From positions 620,001 through 684,000 of the forward strand of contig NZ_JABEPP010000001.1 in assembly GCF_013044135.1 (NCBI RefSeq): a stretch of DNA of 64,000 nucleotides. Direction: 5' to 3'. Origin of the DNA: Enterovirga aerilata (GTDB taxonomy: Bacteria; Pseudomonadota; Alphaproteobacteria; Rhizobiales; Beijerinckiaceae). Each line of letters opens with the position of its first letter. Position 1 is the stretch's first letter. The translations under genes were made by a program, and so were the position numbers. Of the stretch, positions 1 through 10,394 are shown in pieces. A model generated the notes under the pieces. The model saw nothing but the letters and a program-made list of their open reading frames with translations. It was not told where the DNA came from and did no database searches.

Positions 1-434
1 AGGTCCAGCATGAGCAGCGCATGCGCTGCGCCCAGGCGCGGAGGCGACATCAGGGCCGTCCTCAGCGCCTCCGTGAACTGCCGGCGGTTCGGGAGCCCCG
101 TGAGCGGGTCGCGGAAGGCGAGCTTGCGCACGTCGCGCTCGGCCGCGCTGCGGCGCCGGGTCTCCCGCTTCAGCTCGCGAAGCCGGCGCCAGGCGAAGAC
201 CAGGAGCCCGATCATCAGGACGGCGCCGATCACCGGCAGCTCGTCAGTCTCGATTCCGGGCAGGTGCCCTCGGCCGCCGGAGACGAACACGTCTATCTCG
301 AGGCAGACAAAGGCGGTGCCGAGGACCGCCAGGAGAACGAGGGTAAGATCCTGAATGCTGACGCGGTTACGAATGATGAAACTCCAGGCCCGGGCCGACA
401 GGGTGAGCGGAGGAGCCGCTGCGCTGCGATGCAT
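1..434 (-). CDS. Membrane-anchored diguanylate cyclase (GGDEF), N-terminal part
   Basis: The gene runs off the left edge, so only the first 144 residues are seen, starting at ATG 434. Residues 29-46 and 66-81 are hydrophobic and look like two membrane segments. A charged linker follows and then DPLTGLPNRR (109-118), the hallmark opening of a GGDEF domain, which makes cyclic di-GMP from two GTP. The active-site GGDEF loop itself lies outside the window, so activity cannot be judged. It is transcribed away from its neighbour tyrA's promoter, in the same direction as tyrA-hisC but 114 bp beyond tyrA's stop. Confidence 0.85.
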   Translation of the reverse strand, partial: MHRSAAAPPLTLSARAWSFIIRNRVSIQDLTLVLLAVLGTAFVCLEIDVFVSGGRGHLPGIETDELPVIGAVLMIGLLVFAWRRLRELKRETRRRSAAERDVRKLAFRDPLTGLPNRRQFTEALRTALMSPPRLGAAHALLMLD

Positions 435-548
435 GGGACCAGTGTCGCCCGAGCTTCCTGACGAGACGTGAATCGGACGCGAGCGTCGTGGGACAGCGTG
501 ACCGGAAGCCTACCGCGGCGCGCGCAATTGCCGGAGCCGCGGCTCGCC

Positions 549-1493
549 CTACTCCTCGCGCCGCCGCCCGAAATCGGGCTCGGGCGTCTCCTGCCCCTGC
601 GAGATGATGCCCCGCCGGATGGCGCGCGTGCGGGTGAAAAGGTCGAACAGCGCATCGCCGTCGCCCCAGCGGATGGCGCGGGCGAGGATCGCGATGTCCT
701 CGTTCAGCCGCCCCAGCATCTCCAGAACGGCTTCCTTGTTATGCAGGAAGATGTCGCGCCACATCGTCGGGTCGGAGGCCGCGATGCGCGTGAAGTCGCG
801 GAAGCCGCCAGCCGAGAACTTGATCACCTCGCCCTGCGTGACCTCCTCGAGGTCCGCGGCGGTGCCGACGATGTTGTAGGCGATCAGGTGCGGCACGTGG
901 CTGGTGATGGCGAGCACGAGGTCATGGTGCTCGGCCGTCATGACTTCCACATTCGCACCCATCGCGCTCCACAGGGCGGCGACCTTCGCGACGGCTTCCG
1001 GATCACTCCCCTCGGGCGGCGTCAGGATGCACCAGCGGTCGCGGAACAGGGTCGCAAAACCGGCATCCGGCCCGGAATGCTCCGTCCCCGCCACCGGATG
1101 GGCCGGCACGAGATGGACGCCCTCGGGCAGGTGGGGCGTCACCTGTTCGATCATGGACTTCTTGACCGAGCCCGTGTCGGACAGGATCGCGCCGGGCTTC
1201 AGAGCGGGCGCGATCGCCTTCGCGACGGCCGCGAAGCCGCCGACCGGGATGCACAGGATGACGAGGTCGGCATCGCGAACGCCGGCCGTGGGATCCGTCG
1301 TCGCCTCGTCCGCGATGCCGAGCTCCTCCACGCGACGGATCACGGCCGGATCGCGGTCGACTGCCACGATCGTGCCGGCGAGGTTCCGAAGTCTTGCGGC
1401 CCGGGCGATCGAGGAGCCGATGAGGCCGAGGCCGACGAGCGCAAGCCGGGAGACGAGCGGCGTGTCGAGCGGCGGCCCGAGACGGTCAGGCAT
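549..1493 (-). CDS. tyrA: Prephenate/arogenate dehydrogenase family protein
   Basis: This 314-residue protein oxidatively decarboxylates prephenate (or arogenate) in tyrosine synthesis. A Rossmann dinucleotide loop GLGLIG is at 21-26, the substrate-site segment [10 protein letters not shown] at 132-141, and TSHVPH around 197-202 is the second conserved histidine block. Length and motifs fit the stand-alone TyrA/TyrC family without a chorismate mutase or ACT domain. Its start overlaps the end of the upstream hisC by 8 bp, so the two are almost certainly cotranslated. A chorismate mutase gene lies nearby at 3961-4791. Confidence 0.94.
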   Translation of the reverse strand: MPDRLGPPLDTPLVSRLALVGLGLIGSSIARAARLRNLAGTIVAVDRDPAVIRRVEELGIADEATTDPTAGVRDADLVILCIPVGGFAAVAKAIAPALKPGAILSDTGSVKKSMIEQVTPHLPEGVHLVPAHPVAGTEHSGPDAGFATLFRDRWCILTPPEGSDPEAVAKVAALWSAMGANVEVMTAEHHDLVLAITSHVPHLIAYNIVGTAADLEEVTQGEVIKFSAGGFRDFTRIAASDPTMWRDIFLHNKEAVLEMLGRLNEDIAILARAIRWGDGDALFDLFTRTRAIRRGIISQGQETPEPDFGRRREE

Positions 1494-2601
1494 GGCCCGC
1501 GCCCATGAAGTCCCGCATGGCCGAGATGACGAGTTCGTTCGCCTCCGCGGAGCCGATGGTCATCCGCAGCGCGTTGGGCAGGCCGTAGGCCGCGACCGCG
1601 CGCAGAACCAGGCCGCGCCGGCACAGGAAGGCGTCCGCGTCCTTCGCGGTCCGGCCCGGCGTGCCGGGGAAGTGGATCAGGATGAAGTTGCCCACGCTCG
1701 GCGTGACCTCGAGCCCGAGCGCCGTCAGCTCCTTCGTGAGGCGCGGCAGCCATTCCTCGTTATGGGCGAGGGCTGCCGCGACATGGGCGTCGTCGCGCAT
1801 CGCCGCCGCGCCGGCCGCGATCGCCGGCGCGTTGACGTTGAACGGGCCCCGGATGCGGTTCAGCGCGTCCACGACATGGGCCGGTCCCACGAGCCAGCCG
1901 ATGCGCAGGGCTGCAAGTCCGTAGATCTTCGAGAAGGTGCGGCACATCACGACGTTCGGCGCCGTGAGCGCGAGCTCGAGCCCGGCCGAGTAGTCGTTGC
2001 GCCGGACATATTCGGCGTAGGCCGCATCGAGCACGAGGAGCACGTTCGTCGGCAGCCCGGCATGGAGGCGCTTCACCTCCTCGAAGGGCAGGTAGGTGCC
2101 GGTCGGGTTGTTGGGGTTGGCCAGGAAGACGATCCTCGTCCTGTCCGTCACCTTGGACAGGATCGCGTCGACCGAGGCCGTGAGGTCGGTTTCCTCGGCC
2201 ACCACGGGCCTGCCACCCGCGCCCAGGATGTTGATCCGATAGACCAGGAAGCCGTGCTGGCTGAAGATGCCCTCATCGCCCGGACCGATATAGGCGTTCG
2301 TGAGGAGCGCGAGCAGCTCGTCCGAGCCCGTGCCGCACAGGATGCGGTCGGGATCGATCCCGTATTTCTGGCCGATCGCCTCGCGCAGCGCCGTCGCGCC
2401 GCCATCGGGATAGGTCTCGAGCGAGGCGGCTGCCGCCCTAAAGGCTTCGACCGCCTGCGGCGAGGGCCCGAGCGGCGTCTCGTTGGAGGAGAGCTTGTAG
2501 ACCTTCTCCACGCCCTCCACATGGTCGCGCCCCGGCACATAGGCCGAGATGTCGAGGATGCCCGGGCGCGGCTGCGGGATGGGGGTGGCTGTATCGGTCA
2601 T
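1486..2601 (-). CDS. hisC: Histidinol-phosphate aminotransferase (possibly also aromatic)
   Basis: A PLP-dependent class I/II aminotransferase of 371 residues. NPNNPTG at 162-168, an Asp in LDAAYAEY (192) that contacts the pyridine nitrogen, and the Schiff-base lysine in RTFSKIYG (225) are all present. HisC transfers an amino group in histidine synthesis. The tight coupling to tyrA suggests it may also work on aromatic keto acids, as is known for several HisC-like enzymes next to tyrA. The open frame extends far upstream, but ATG 2601 gives the family's normal N-terminus, and the divergent MFS gene begins just beyond. Confidence 0.93.
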   Translation of the reverse strand: MTDTATPIPQPRPGILDISAYVPGRDHVEGVEKVYKLSSNETPLGPSPQAVEAFRAAAASLETYPDGGATALREAIGQKYGIDPDRILCGTGSDELLALLTNAYIGPGDEGIFSQHGFLVYRINILGAGGRPVVAEETDLTASVDAILSKVTDRTRIVFLANPNNPTGTYLPFEEVKRLHAGLPTNVLLVLDAAYAEYVRRNDYSAGLELALTAPNVVMCRTFSKIYGLAALRIGWLVGPAHVVDALNRIRGPFNVNAPAIAAGAAAMRDDAHVAAALAHNEEWLPRLTKELTALGLEVTPSVGNFILIHFPGTPGRTAKDADAFLCRRGLVLRAVAAYGLPNALRMTIGSAEANELVISAMRDFMGAGHA

Positions 2602-2652
2602 GGCTGGGATGCGGACGTGACGGGAAGGTCCGCTTAGCGGAACGGAGGGGGC

Positions 2653-3957
2653 TTGGCACGTCCAATCCGCCGGCACCCGCTCCGCCTTCCGCGCAGGCTG
2701 CCGACGCTTGATCGTCCCGGGGTCGCGTGCGACTGCCCGGCCGCACGGGAGGAGCGGTTGGTCAGGATCGGAGCTTCGGGTGCGCTCCGGCGCACGGTCG
2801 CGGCGCTCGCCCTCACGCAGCTCATCGGCTGGGGCACCACCTTCCACCTGCCGGCTGTGCTCGCGCCCGATATCGCGGCCGGAACGGGCCTCACCAGCGC
2901 GGCCGTGTTCGGCGGCGTCACGATCATGCTGCTGGTGGCGGCCGCGATGGCGCCGGTCGCCGGCCGCATCCTCGACCGGCAGCCGGCGCGCGGCTGCATG
3001 GTAGCGGGCTCGCTCCTCGTCGCGACGGGGCTCCTCGTGCTGTCGCAGGCGACCGGCTGGCCGGGATTCCTGTCCGGCTGGATGGTGCTCGGGCTCGCGA
3101 CGCCCTTCGCGCTCGGGCAGGCCGCTTCGGTCGGGATCGTGCAGGTCGCGCCCGACCGCGCCAGGCAGGCGCTGACGCTGCTTCTCCTCTTCGGCGGGGT
3201 CGCCTCCACGGTCTCCTGGCCGCTGATGATCTGGCTGGGCGGCGCGCTCGGCTGGCGGGGCACGCTCCTCGCTTTCGCGCTCGCGCATGCGCTGGTCTGC
3301 GCTCCGCTGCACTGGCTCGCGCTGCCGCGCCGCCCCGCCGAGCTCCCGGCGGCGCCCGGCGGGGCGGCGGCCGTCTCGGAGCTCGATCCCGATCCCGAGC
3401 CCGTCCGCGGCGCCTTCCTGCTCGCCGCGATCTCGTTCTCGCTCGCCGGGTTCGCCACCTGGGGCCTGCCGCTCCAGCTCATCCAGGTGCTCCAGACCTA
3501 CGGCCACACGGAGGTGACGGCGGTGGCGGTCGCGATGCTGTTCGGCCCGGGGCAGGTCGCGGCAAGGATCATCGAGGTGGTCGTGGGCCATCGCTTCGCC
3601 ATCCTGACGACGGGGGTCGTCGCGACGGCCCTCCTCCCGACGTCGCTGCTTCTCCTGCCCCTGATCGGCCCGACGGTGGCCGGCGCCGTCCTGTTCACGG
3701 TCTTGTACGGCATCGCGGCGGGCGCGCTCTCCGTCGTGCGGGCGGTCGGCCCGCTCAGGCTCTTCGGCCGGAGGCGCTACGCTGTCATGGCGGGCTGGCT
3801 CATGGCGCCGCAGAACGTCGCCTTCGCGGCCGGGCCCTTCGTGTTCGCGGCGATTCGCGAGAACTTCGGGACGCAGGTGCTCGTCTGGGTCGCTGCCGCG
3901 GCGGGGTTCGTCTCCTTTGCGGCGACGGCTCTGCTGGCCCGTCGGGCGGGGGGCTGA
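2653..3957 (+). CDS. MFS transporter
   Basis: A 434-residue protein with about twelve hydrophobic segments and the inner-loop motif [11 protein letters not shown] after the second segment, as in the major facilitator superfamily. The substrate cannot be told. The first 35 residues from ATG 2653 are rich in Arg and Pro and unlike a transporter N-terminus. A TTG at 2758, just after a GAGGAG stretch, would give a more normal protein beginning before [10 protein letters not shown]. It is divergent from hisC and convergent with the chorismate mutase gene. Confidence 0.85.
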   Translation: MARPIRRHPLRLPRRLPTLDRPGVACDCPAAREERLVRIGASGALRRTVAALALTQLIGWGTTFHLPAVLAPDIAAGTGLTSAAVFGGVTIMLLVAAAMAPVAGRILDRQPARGCMVAGSLLVATGLLVLSQATGWPGFLSGWMVLGLATPFALGQAASVGIVQVAPDRARQALTLLLLFGGVASTVSWPLMIWLGGALGWRGTLLAFALAHALVCAPLHWLALPRRPAELPAAPGGAAAVSELDPDPEPVRGAFLLAAISFSLAGFATWGLPLQLIQVLQTYGHTEVTAVAVAMLFGPGQVAARIIEVVVGHRFAILTTGVVATALLPTSLLLLPLIGPTVAGAVLFTVLYGIAAGALSVVRAVGPLRLFGRRRYAVMAGWLMAPQNVAFAAGPFVFAAIRENFGTQVLVWVAAAAGFVSFAATALLARRAGG

Positions 3958-3960
3958 GGC

Positions 3961-4791
3961 TCAGCCGCCCACACTGAACCGCGCCGCGTGCGACCCGACC
4001 TCGACGACCGGGCGCCCGCCGAGGCCTGCGGGGGCGAGCGCCGCGGCGAGCTGGCTCGGCGACAGGCTGCCAGGCAGAGCCGCGAGCACGGACAGGCCCT
4101 GCGCCTCGCCGGCGCTGCCGACAAGCTCGCCTCCGAGCTGTGCGAGCGCCTCCGCGGCCGCGCCGCTCCAGCGCTCGAGCCGGGCCGAATAGAGCACGAC
4201 CTCGCGGGCGCCCGGGCTCGCGAGCGGCCGCGACACGACGAGGACGGGTGTTCCGGCCGGGTGGTCCGGGCGCTCGATGAAGGGAAGGCGCGCTATCACC
4301 TTCGGGGCGTCCGTGCCTTCGAGCCGCCGCCACCAGGCGCCCGCGCTTGCGCCCTGGTCGAGCCGAACGAGGCCGAGATCGCCGCGCGAGGCCGCGACTG
4401 CCGCGATGACGGAGGGCGCCGCGTCGTGCTGCCGGTAGGGCACCGTGAAGCCGAAATGGAAGCGGGCCGAATCGCGCATAGGCGCGTCGCCGCCCGAGAT
4501 GTCCGCATGGACGGAGAAGGGCGCCTGGACATACGTGAAGGTCGCGATGATCACGCGCCAGATGCCCTCGGCCGTGTCGAGCGGCAGGAGGCCGCGATGC
4601 CGCTCGGCGAGCGCCCGCATCATGGAAGCCTCGCGGTCCGGCCGGAACGCCGCGCCGGACTGCGCGGTCCCCTTCGTGGCGATCAGCCGGTCGATGATCT
4701 CGCCGCGCTCCATCAGGAGGCGGTGCATCGCCTCGTCGATGCGGTCGATCTCGCGCCGGAGATCCGCAAGGGTAGGGGCTGGCTCTGTCAT
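3961..4791 (-). CDS. Chorismate mutase family protein
   Basis: The first 90 or so residues ([19 protein letters not shown]) form the helical AroQ-type chorismate mutase domain, which converts chorismate to prephenate, the substrate of the nearby tyrA product. The remaining 180 residues are a C-terminal extension whose role I do not recognise. ATG 4791 is chosen because the AroQ domain begins right after it. An ATG at 4863 would add 24 residues that overlap the metX promoter candidate. It is divergent from metX and ends 3 bp from the MFS stop. Confidence 0.85.
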   Translation of the reverse strand: MTEPAPTLADLRREIDRIDEAMHRLLMERGEIIDRLIATKGTAQSGAAFRPDREASMMRALAERHRGLLPLDTAEGIWRVIIATFTYVQAPFSVHADISGGDAPMRDSARFHFGFTVPYRQHDAAPSVIAAVAASRGDLGLVRLDQGASAGAWWRRLEGTDAPKVIARLPFIERPDHPAGTPVLVVSRPLASPGAREVVLYSARLERWSGAAAEALAQLGGELVGSAGEAQGLSVLAALPGSLSPSQLAAALAPAGLGGRPVVEVGSHAARFSVGG

Positions 4792-4856
4792 CGTGGTCCC
4801 GTCGGAGGATCGTCCCCGTCTAGGTTCACCCGCACAGGCTGCCAACAGCCGTTTCG

Positions 4857-4884
4857 TTGACATCGCGGCTGTTCGGAATAAAGA
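4857..4884 (+). promoter_or_regulatory. Candidate sigma70 promoter for metX, near-leaderless
   Basis: A perfect TTGACA (4857-4862) is followed 16 bp later by TAAAGA (4879-4884), a weak -10. Transcription would start within a few bases of the metX ATG at 4892, which has no clear Shine-Dalgarno sequence. No SAM-II-type riboswitch, common before metA/metX genes in this class, is visible in the short upstream region. Confidence 0.4.
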
Positions 4885-4891
4885 ACGCTCG

Positions 4892-6076
4892 ATGAACGAG
4901 CACGTCCTCAGGACGGCCGCGCCGGGCGTCGCCCCCCTTCCGGAAGTCGACCACCCGTCGAGCCCCGTCGCCGCCTTCGGTGCAGAGGAGCCGCTGCGGC
5001 TCGATGCCGGGGTCGATCTCGGGCCCTGGCAGATCGCCTACCAGAGCTACGGCGCGCTGAACGCGGAGCGCTCCAACGCCGTCCTCGTCTGTCATGCGCT
5101 CACGGGCGACCAGCACGTCGCGAACCGGCATCCCGTCACGGGCAAGCCCGGCTGGTGGGAGACGCTGGTCGGGCCTGGAAAGCCGGTCGACACGGACCGC
5201 TACTTCGTGCTCTGCGCGAACGTGGTCGGCGGCTGCATGGGAACGACCGGGCCGGCCTCGCGCAGCCCGCATACCGGCCGGCCCTACGCCCTCGACTTTC
5301 CGCTCGTCACGATCCGCGACATGGTCCGGGCGCAGGCCATGCTGCTCGACCGGCTCGGCATACCGAGCCTCTTCGCGGTGGTGGGCGGCTCCATGGGCGG
5401 GATGCAGGTCCTGCAATGGGCTGCGAGCTACCCCGAGCGCGTCTTCGCGGCGATCCCGATCGCCGCCTCCGCGCGGCACTCGGCCCAGAACATCGCCTTC
5501 CACGAGGTCGGCCGGCAGGCCGTCATGGCCGATCCCGACTGGCGGCGCGGCCGCTACATCGAGGAGGGCGTGCGCCCGCGCAAAGGGCTCGCGGTCGCCC
5601 GCATGGGCGCGCACATCACCTATCTGTCGGAGGGCGCCCTGCACCGCAAGTTCGGCCGCTCCTTCCAGGATCGCGCAGCCCCCACCTTCTCCTTCGACGC
5701 CGATTTCCAGATCGAGAGCTACCTGCGCCACCAGGGCATGTCGTTCGTCGAAAGATTCGACGCGAATTCCTATCTCTACGTGACGCGTGCGATGGACTAT
5801 TTCGACCTCGCGGCCGATTACGGCGGGGTGCTGGCCAAGGCCTTCAAGGGCTCGCCGACCCGCTTCTGCGTGATGTCGTTCACGTCCGACTGGCTCTTCC
5901 CGACGGTCGAATCCCGGGCCGTCGTGCATGCGCTGAACGCCGGCGGCGCGCAGGTGGGGTTCGTGGAGATCGAGAGCGACAAGGGCCACGACGCGTTTCT
6001 GCTGGAGGAGCCGGAGATGTTCGCCGCCGCGCGCGGCTTCCTGGACGCGGCCGCGGTCGCTCGGGGGATCCGATGA
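4892..6076 (+). CDS. metX: Homoserine O-acetyltransferase
   Basis: A 394-residue alpha/beta-hydrolase-fold enzyme that acylates homoserine for methionine synthesis. The nucleophile is Ser167 in GGSMGG, with Asp333 in TSDWLFP and His366 in KGHDAF completing the triad. [12 protein letters not shown] around 110-121 is a family signature. The frame is open upstream, but ATG 4892 gives the normal N-terminus. The stop overlaps the metW start (ATGA), the classical alphaproteobacterial metXW arrangement. Confidence 0.96.
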   Translation: MNEHVLRTAAPGVAPLPEVDHPSSPVAAFGAEEPLRLDAGVDLGPWQIAYQSYGALNAERSNAVLVCHALTGDQHVANRHPVTGKPGWWETLVGPGKPVDTDRYFVLCANVVGGCMGTTGPASRSPHTGRPYALDFPLVTIRDMVRAQAMLLDRLGIPSLFAVVGGSMGGMQVLQWAASYPERVFAAIPIAASARHSAQNIAFHEVGRQAVMADPDWRRGRYIEEGVRPRKGLAVARMGAHITYLSEGALHRKFGRSFQDRAAPTFSFDADFQIESYLRHQGMSFVERFDANSYLYVTRAMDYFDLAADYGGVLAKAFKGSPTRFCVMSFTSDWLFPTVESRAVVHALNAGGAQVGFVEIESDKGHDAFLLEEPEMFAAARGFLDAAAVARGIR

Positions 6077-6816
6077 GCACCGACGCGCCTTCCCTGCCGG
6101 TCGAGTCGCGCGGAGCGCGAACCGGCCTGGGCAGGGCGAGGATTCAGGGCGCCACGGGTTCGGGCATTCCCGCCCCCAATCTCTCCCCGCAGAGAGGAGG
6201 AGAGAACGCCGGCGAGCCCCGCCGCGACCACCTCCTGGTCGCCAGGATGGTGGAGCCGGGCTCGCGCGTGCTCGACGTCGGCTGCGGCGATGGCTCGCTC
6301 CTTGCGCTCCTGCGCGACCGCCGCGGCAGCGACGCGCGCGGCATCGAGCTGTCGCGCGAGGGCGTCAGCGATTGCCTGGCCAAGGGCCTGGCGGTGATCC
6401 AGGGCGACGCCGATACCGATCTCGCCGATTATCCGGACGACGCCTTCGACTACGTCATCCTGTCCCAGACCCTGCAGGCGACGCGCCGGCCGCGCGCGGT
6501 GCTGGAGCACATGCTTCGGATCGGGCGCCGGGCGATCGTATCGTTCCCGAATTTCGGCCATTGGCGCGTGCGCTGGGAACTCGGTGTCCGCGGCCGCATG
6601 CCGGTGACGGACAACCTGCCGCATAGCTGGTACGACACGCCCAACATCCATTTCTGCACCATCCGCGACTTCGTCGGCCTTTGCCGCGAGATCGGAGCGC
6701 AGATGGAGGAGGCCCACGCGCTCGATGCCGGCGGGCAGCCGGTCAGGTTCCACATGCCGTGGTGGTTCTGGAACCTGTTCGGCCAGCAGGGCGTGTTCCT
6801 GCTCAGGCGCGGATAG
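6073..6816 (+). CDS. metW: Methionine biosynthesis protein MetW, with an N-terminal insertion
   Basis: A SAM-dependent methyltransferase-like protein of 247 residues that works with MetX; its exact reaction is not settled in the family. The cofactor loop [10 protein letters not shown] and the downstream blocks SFPNFGHW and [10 protein letters not shown] are typical of MetW. The start overlaps the metX stop. Most MetW proteins reach the cofactor loop within about 20 residues, but here about 55 precede it, roughly residues 12-52 being encoded by repeat-like DNA (about 6106-6225) that includes a TCTCT/AGAGA hairpin. The insertion stays in frame. Confidence 0.92.
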   Translation: MSTDAPSLPVESRGARTGLGRARIQGATGSGIPAPNLSPQRGGENAGEPRRDHLLVARMVEPGSRVLDVGCGDGSLLALLRDRRGSDARGIELSREGVSDCLAKGLAVIQGDADTDLADYPDDAFDYVILSQTLQATRRPRAVLEHMLRIGRRAIVSFPNFGHWRVRWELGVRGRMPVTDNLPHSWYDTPNIHFCTIRDFVGLCREIGAQMEEAHALDAGGQPVRFHMPWWFWNLFGQQGVFLLRRG

Positions 6817-6829
6817 CGCCCCGCCCAGC

Positions 6830-8509
6830 CTATTTCGTGATGCGGAGCGCGCCGATCCCCTGGGCGATGGCCGCGAAAGTCGAGTTGAGCGAGGCGGCAT
6901 CGCTCGCCAGGAAGTACTTGTCCGCCGAGCTCGCGCAATCCTTGATCAGCTGCTGGCCGCTCGCATCGATCGCATCGCCGGGCGTCGAGAACGCGACCGA
7001 GTAGATCACGATCCCCTTCGCCTTGGCGTTCGTGCAGGTCTCGCGGGTGAGCTGATCTATCGCGTTGCGCGCGTCGGTGTTCGAGGCGAGCGTCGTGCCC
7101 GCGGGAAACCGGCTCGCCGCCGCCGTACTGCCGTCTGTGTTCGTGAAGTAGCCGTAGGCCGAATATTCCGAGTTTCCGACGGAATAGACCGTTCTGTACC
7201 AGCCCCTGTCTGTCTCGTGGTTCCATGTATTGACGCCGTCCGTCATCAGGACGATGATTTTTGTCGTGTTGGGCGTCCCGTAGTCAGAAGCCTCGGTGAA
7301 GACGCCGGTCTTCGTGATCGTGCGCCAACCCCAGTGCAAGCCTTCGGCGATGTTGGTCTGACCATCCGCGGCAAGATTGCCGATTTCGGTCGTCAGGGCC
7401 GATTTCACGTTCGTGAGCCGAGTGAGAGCCCGCGACGTGCAGCCCCAGTTGGGGCCGCTCGCGCTGCTGTCGATATTCTTAGGCGTGACATACTTGCACG
7501 CTTGGCTCATCCGGGTGGTCTTGTTGCCGTTCAGGCTGTTGCAGGTGCCGCTCGTCGACGAGCCGTCGTCGAGATAGGTGTTGACGGGCGAGGTGCCGCC
7601 ATCGTCGGTGCAGGTATAGTTGCCCCACCGTGAGGAGCACGTCGACTGCGTGCCGACCTCGTCAGGTGCGAAAAGCGGAACGTAGCGCGTGTTGGGCGTG
7701 CCGGAAGACGGTGTGACGTCCTGGGTGTTATAAGGATAGGGCAGTGACTCGAAACAGCCCGCCCAGGTCCAGCTGGACCGTGCCGTCTTCAGCTTCTTGA
7801 AGATGTCGAAGCGGCTCGTGAAGCTGGAAACGCTGGGGTTGCTGACGTTCTGCCAATGAATGCTCGACCCTCCCGACGAGTCGATCCAGGCGGCATTGGG
7901 CACGTTGTTGGGCGCATAGGTGTCCGGGTTCACCTTCACGGAAGCTGCGAAGGGCACGATCGACATCTTCAGATGCGTCGTATCGAAATTCGTGAACATC
8001 GTGTTCACGAAGTTGGTCGCGGCCGTCCGCAGCGCCTGGATCTTGGTGCCCGATCCCGCCGATTGGCTCATGGAGCCGGTTGTATCGAGCACGAGCGCGA
8101 TCTCGTAGAAGTTCTCGCCCGCCGCGCAGGTCGCCGTGGTCGAGATCGGCATGGTTCCGGCGAACTTCATGAAGCGGGGCTCGTAGGTCACCCGCGTCGT
8201 CAGCGTGATGCTGCGCGGATTGTTCGTGGCCGTGAACGGGTCGAGGATCTCGACCGTGCGGCCCGGCATGAAGCCGCTGAGAACCTGCCGGGCGAGATTC
8301 CTGAGGTCGGCCGTTGCCGTGAGGGGGGACTTGCAGGCGGCGAGCGCGGCGGCATCCGTATCGGCCTGGAGCTGCGACTGCAGGTTTGCCGCCGAGGAGT
8401 AGTCGACGGCGGCGCCGACGACCGCGAGCAGCGGCACGGCGCTCACGGCGAAGATCATCGCAACGTTGCCGTCCTTGCGCTTCGCGAAGCGTCGGAGCAA
8501 CCGTTTCAT
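6830..8509 (-). CDS. TadG-like pilus assembly protein with vWA domain
   Basis: A 559-residue secreted or membrane-anchored protein. Residues 14-36 form one membrane segment followed by NLQSQLQADTDAAALAA, the TadE/TadG-type N-terminus. A von Willebrand A domain follows with the metal-site motif DTTGSMS (142-148) and IVLMTDGVNTW later. Between these lies a long Cys-, Ser- and Thr-rich insertion. TadG proteins act in Flp/Tad pilus or envelope assembly, but no other tad gene is near. ATG 8509 is preferred over an earlier start 17 codons upstream because the basic MKRLLRRF stretch is the natural N-terminus. Confidence 0.87.
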   Translation of the reverse strand: MKRLLRRFAKRKDGNVAMIFAVSAVPLLAVVGAAVDYSSAANLQSQLQADTDAAALAACKSPLTATADLRNLARQVLSGFMPGRTVEILDPFTATNNPRSITLTTRVTYEPRFMKFAGTMPISTTATCAAGENFYEIALVLDTTGSMSQSAGSGTKIQALRTAATNFVNTMFTNFDTTHLKMSIVPFAASVKVNPDTYAPNNVPNAAWIDSSGGSSIHWQNVSNPSVSSFTSRFDIFKKLKTARSSWTWAGCFESLPYPYNTQDVTPSSGTPNTRYVPLFAPDEVGTQSTCSSRWGNYTCTDDGGTSPVNTYLDDGSSTSGTCNSLNGNKTTRMSQACKYVTPKNIDSSASGPNWGCTSRALTRLTNVKSALTTEIGNLAADGQTNIAEGLHWGWRTITKTGVFTEASDYGTPNTTKIIVLMTDGVNTWNHETDRGWYRTVYSVGNSEYSAYGYFTNTDGSTAAASRFPAGTTLASNTDARNAIDQLTRETCTNAKAKGIVIYSVAFSTPGDAIDASGQQLIKDCASSADKYFLASDAASLNSTFAAIAQGIGALRITK

Positions 8510-8754
8510 CGTCTTCGTCCAGCCTCGCTCGCGCCGCCAGCCTGCGCCTCGCGAGCACAAAGCCTTCCGATCACGCGGTTGAGATGTGGTTACGCCGAAT
8601 GCACAACCTCACATTTTCGTCGAATGTCGAAGAGAGCTGGTTAGTGAGGCCTGACCCGGATGCGACAATTCGAGCGGCCGGCAAATTCATCTTCTTGTAG
8701 TCTAGTCGCGAGATCGGCCCGCCCCGCATCGAGCCGTTCTGCCGAAAGCTTCCG

Positions 8755-9690
8755 TCAAGCGGCGGCGCTCGACATCGGGTGCAGGTCCCGCACCATGGTC
8801 TTTAGCCGGTCGTCGAGGACGTGGGTGTAGATCTGCGTCGTCGAGATGTCCGAGTGGCCGAGGAGTTCCTGGACGACGCGGAGATCGGCCCCGTTCTGGA
8901 GCAGGTGGCTCGCGAAGGCGTGCCGCAGGACATGCGGGCTGATCCGGTCGCTGCGCAGGCCGGCGGCGGCCGCAAGGATCTTCAGATCGCGTGCGAAAGC
9001 CTGGCGCGTGAGGTGGCCGGATTCGGCGTCGGCGGGAAACAGCCAGGGCCCGGTCTGGCCGCGCCCTTCCAGCAGGGCGAGGTAGTCGCGCGCCGCGTCC
9101 AGCGCGGCCTCCGTCAGCGGGACGAGCCGCTCCTTCGCGCCTTTCCCCCGGACGATCAGGAAGCGCTCGCGCGCTCGCGCCGCCGCGGCGGGGAGCGAGA
9201 CGAGCTCCGAGACGCGCAGCCCCGTCGCGTAGAGAAGCTCGACGAGGCAGCGCATCCTGGCGGCGCGCAGCCGGGCACCGGATCCCGGCTCCGCCTGCTC
9301 GACGAGCTCGCGGGCGACGCGCAGCAAGCGGTCGACATCGGCGACCGAGAGCACCTTGGGCAGCGTGCGCCCGCGCTTCGGGCCCGCCGCGGCGGCCGTC
9401 GGGTCGGCCGGGGCGTAGCCCTCGGCATAGAGGAACTTGTGGAATTGCCGCACGGCCGAGAGCCGCCGGGCCGCCGACGAGCTCTTGAGCCCACGCTCGT
9501 CGAGGCTCGCCAGGAAGCCGGAGATCGTGGCGGGTTCTGCCGCGGCAGGTTCCGTTCCGGCCTCCGCAAGGTAATCGAGATAGTCTTCCAGGTCGCGTCG
9601 GTAGGCGGCAAGCGTGTTCGCCGCCGCGCCGCGCTCGGCCGCGAGCATATCGAGGAAGAGCGAGGCGAGGCGGGAGGCGGGGAGGCTCAT
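8755..9690 (-). CDS. xerD: Site-specific tyrosine recombinase XerD
   Basis: A 311-residue recombinase that with XerC resolves chromosome dimers at dif. All catalytic residues are visible: R159 in ATGLRVSE, K183 in RGKGAKER, H253 and R256 in HVLRHAFASH, H279 in LGHSDIST and the nucleophile Y288 in TTQIYTHV. The N-terminal 100 residues form the SAM-like DNA-clamping domain. It is divergent from aroK, a gene order widespread in Hyphomicrobiales, which argues for the housekeeping Xer rather than a phage integrase. Confidence 0.93.
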   Translation of the reverse strand: MSLPASRLASLFLDMLAAERGAAANTLAAYRRDLEDYLDYLAEAGTEPAAAEPATISGFLASLDERGLKSSSAARRLSAVRQFHKFLYAEGYAPADPTAAAAGPKRGRTLPKVLSVADVDRLLRVARELVEQAEPGSGARLRAARMRCLVELLYATGLRVSELVSLPAAAARARERFLIVRGKGAKERLVPLTEAALDAARDYLALLEGRGQTGPWLFPADAESGHLTRQAFARDLKILAAAAGLRSDRISPHVLRHAFASHLLQNGADLRVVQELLGHSDISTTQIYTHVLDDRLKTMVRDLHPMSSAAA

Positions 9691-9761
9691 CGGGTAAGCG
9701 AGCCACCATTCCGGTTAAGGGCGGGTGTGGCGGAGTCGAGGCGGCGTGTTAAACCTCGCCC

Positions 9762-10394
9762 ATGGACAGGCACATCCCGGGCGGGCAGGAGGCCGCAGGC
9801 GACGACCGGCCCCGGTCTTCCGGTCGGGATGCGCCGGCGCGCGACCTCCGCGAGCGGCTCCGGGACCGCGCGATCGTGCTTGTCGGGCTCATGGGGGCGG
9901 GGAAGACAACGGTCGGGCGTCGGCTCGCGACACGTCTCGACCTGCCCTTCCGGGATGCGGATGTGGAGATCGAGACCGCGGCCGGGATGCCGATCTCGGA
10001 CATCTTCGCCATCTACGGCGAACCGGCCTTCCGCGACGGGGAACGGCGGGTCATCGCGCGCCTCCTCGATGAAGGGCCGCTCGTGCTCGCGACGGGGGGC
10101 GGAGCCTACATGAATGCCGAGACGCGGGCCAAGATCGCCGCCCGCGGCATTTCGGTGTGGCTGAAGGCGGATCACGAGACGCTGATGCGGCGGGTCAGGC
10201 GACGCTCCCACCGGCCGCTCCTCGCAAATCCGGACCCGGAAGGCACGATGCGGCGGCTGATCGCCGAGCGCTATCCGGTCTATGCGGAGGCCGACGTGGC
10301 GGTCGAATCCTGCGACATGCCGCATGACAGGGTGGTGGCCGAGGTGGTGAAGGCGCTCGAGTCCTGGTTCGAGGCGCATGAGGTAGAGGCGTGA
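9762..10394 (+). CDS. aroK: Shikimate kinase
   Basis: A 210-residue P-loop kinase that phosphorylates shikimate. The Walker A motif GLMGAGKTT is at 42-50, the shikimate-binding Asp in FRDADVEIE and the GGGAYMN loop follow. The first 35 residues are a polar extension that is common in rhizobial AroK. Its stop overlaps the GTG start of aroB (GTGA), so both are cotranslated. Confidence 0.95.
   Translation: MDRHIPGGQEAAGDDRPRSSGRDAPARDLRERLRDRAIVLVGLMGAGKTTVGRRLATRLDLPFRDADVEIETAAGMPISDIFAIYGEPAFRDGERRVIARLLDEGPLVLATGGGAYMNAETRAKIAARGISVWLKADHETLMRRVRRRSHRPLLANPDPEGTMRRLIAERYPVYAEADVAVESCDMPHDRVVAEVVKALESWFEAHEVEA

Noticed and set aside
1486-3591. A 701-residue minus-strand frame covering hisC and beyond
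   Set aside because: Only the 371 residues from ATG 2601 are an aminotransferase. The rest is the antisense of the MFS gene and rich in Arg, Asp and Gly, as expected from GC-biased third positions.
4792-4891. SAM-II-type riboswitch before metX
   Set aside because: The 100 bp contain none of the conserved SAM-II core bases I know, and the likely transcription start leaves no room for a leader.
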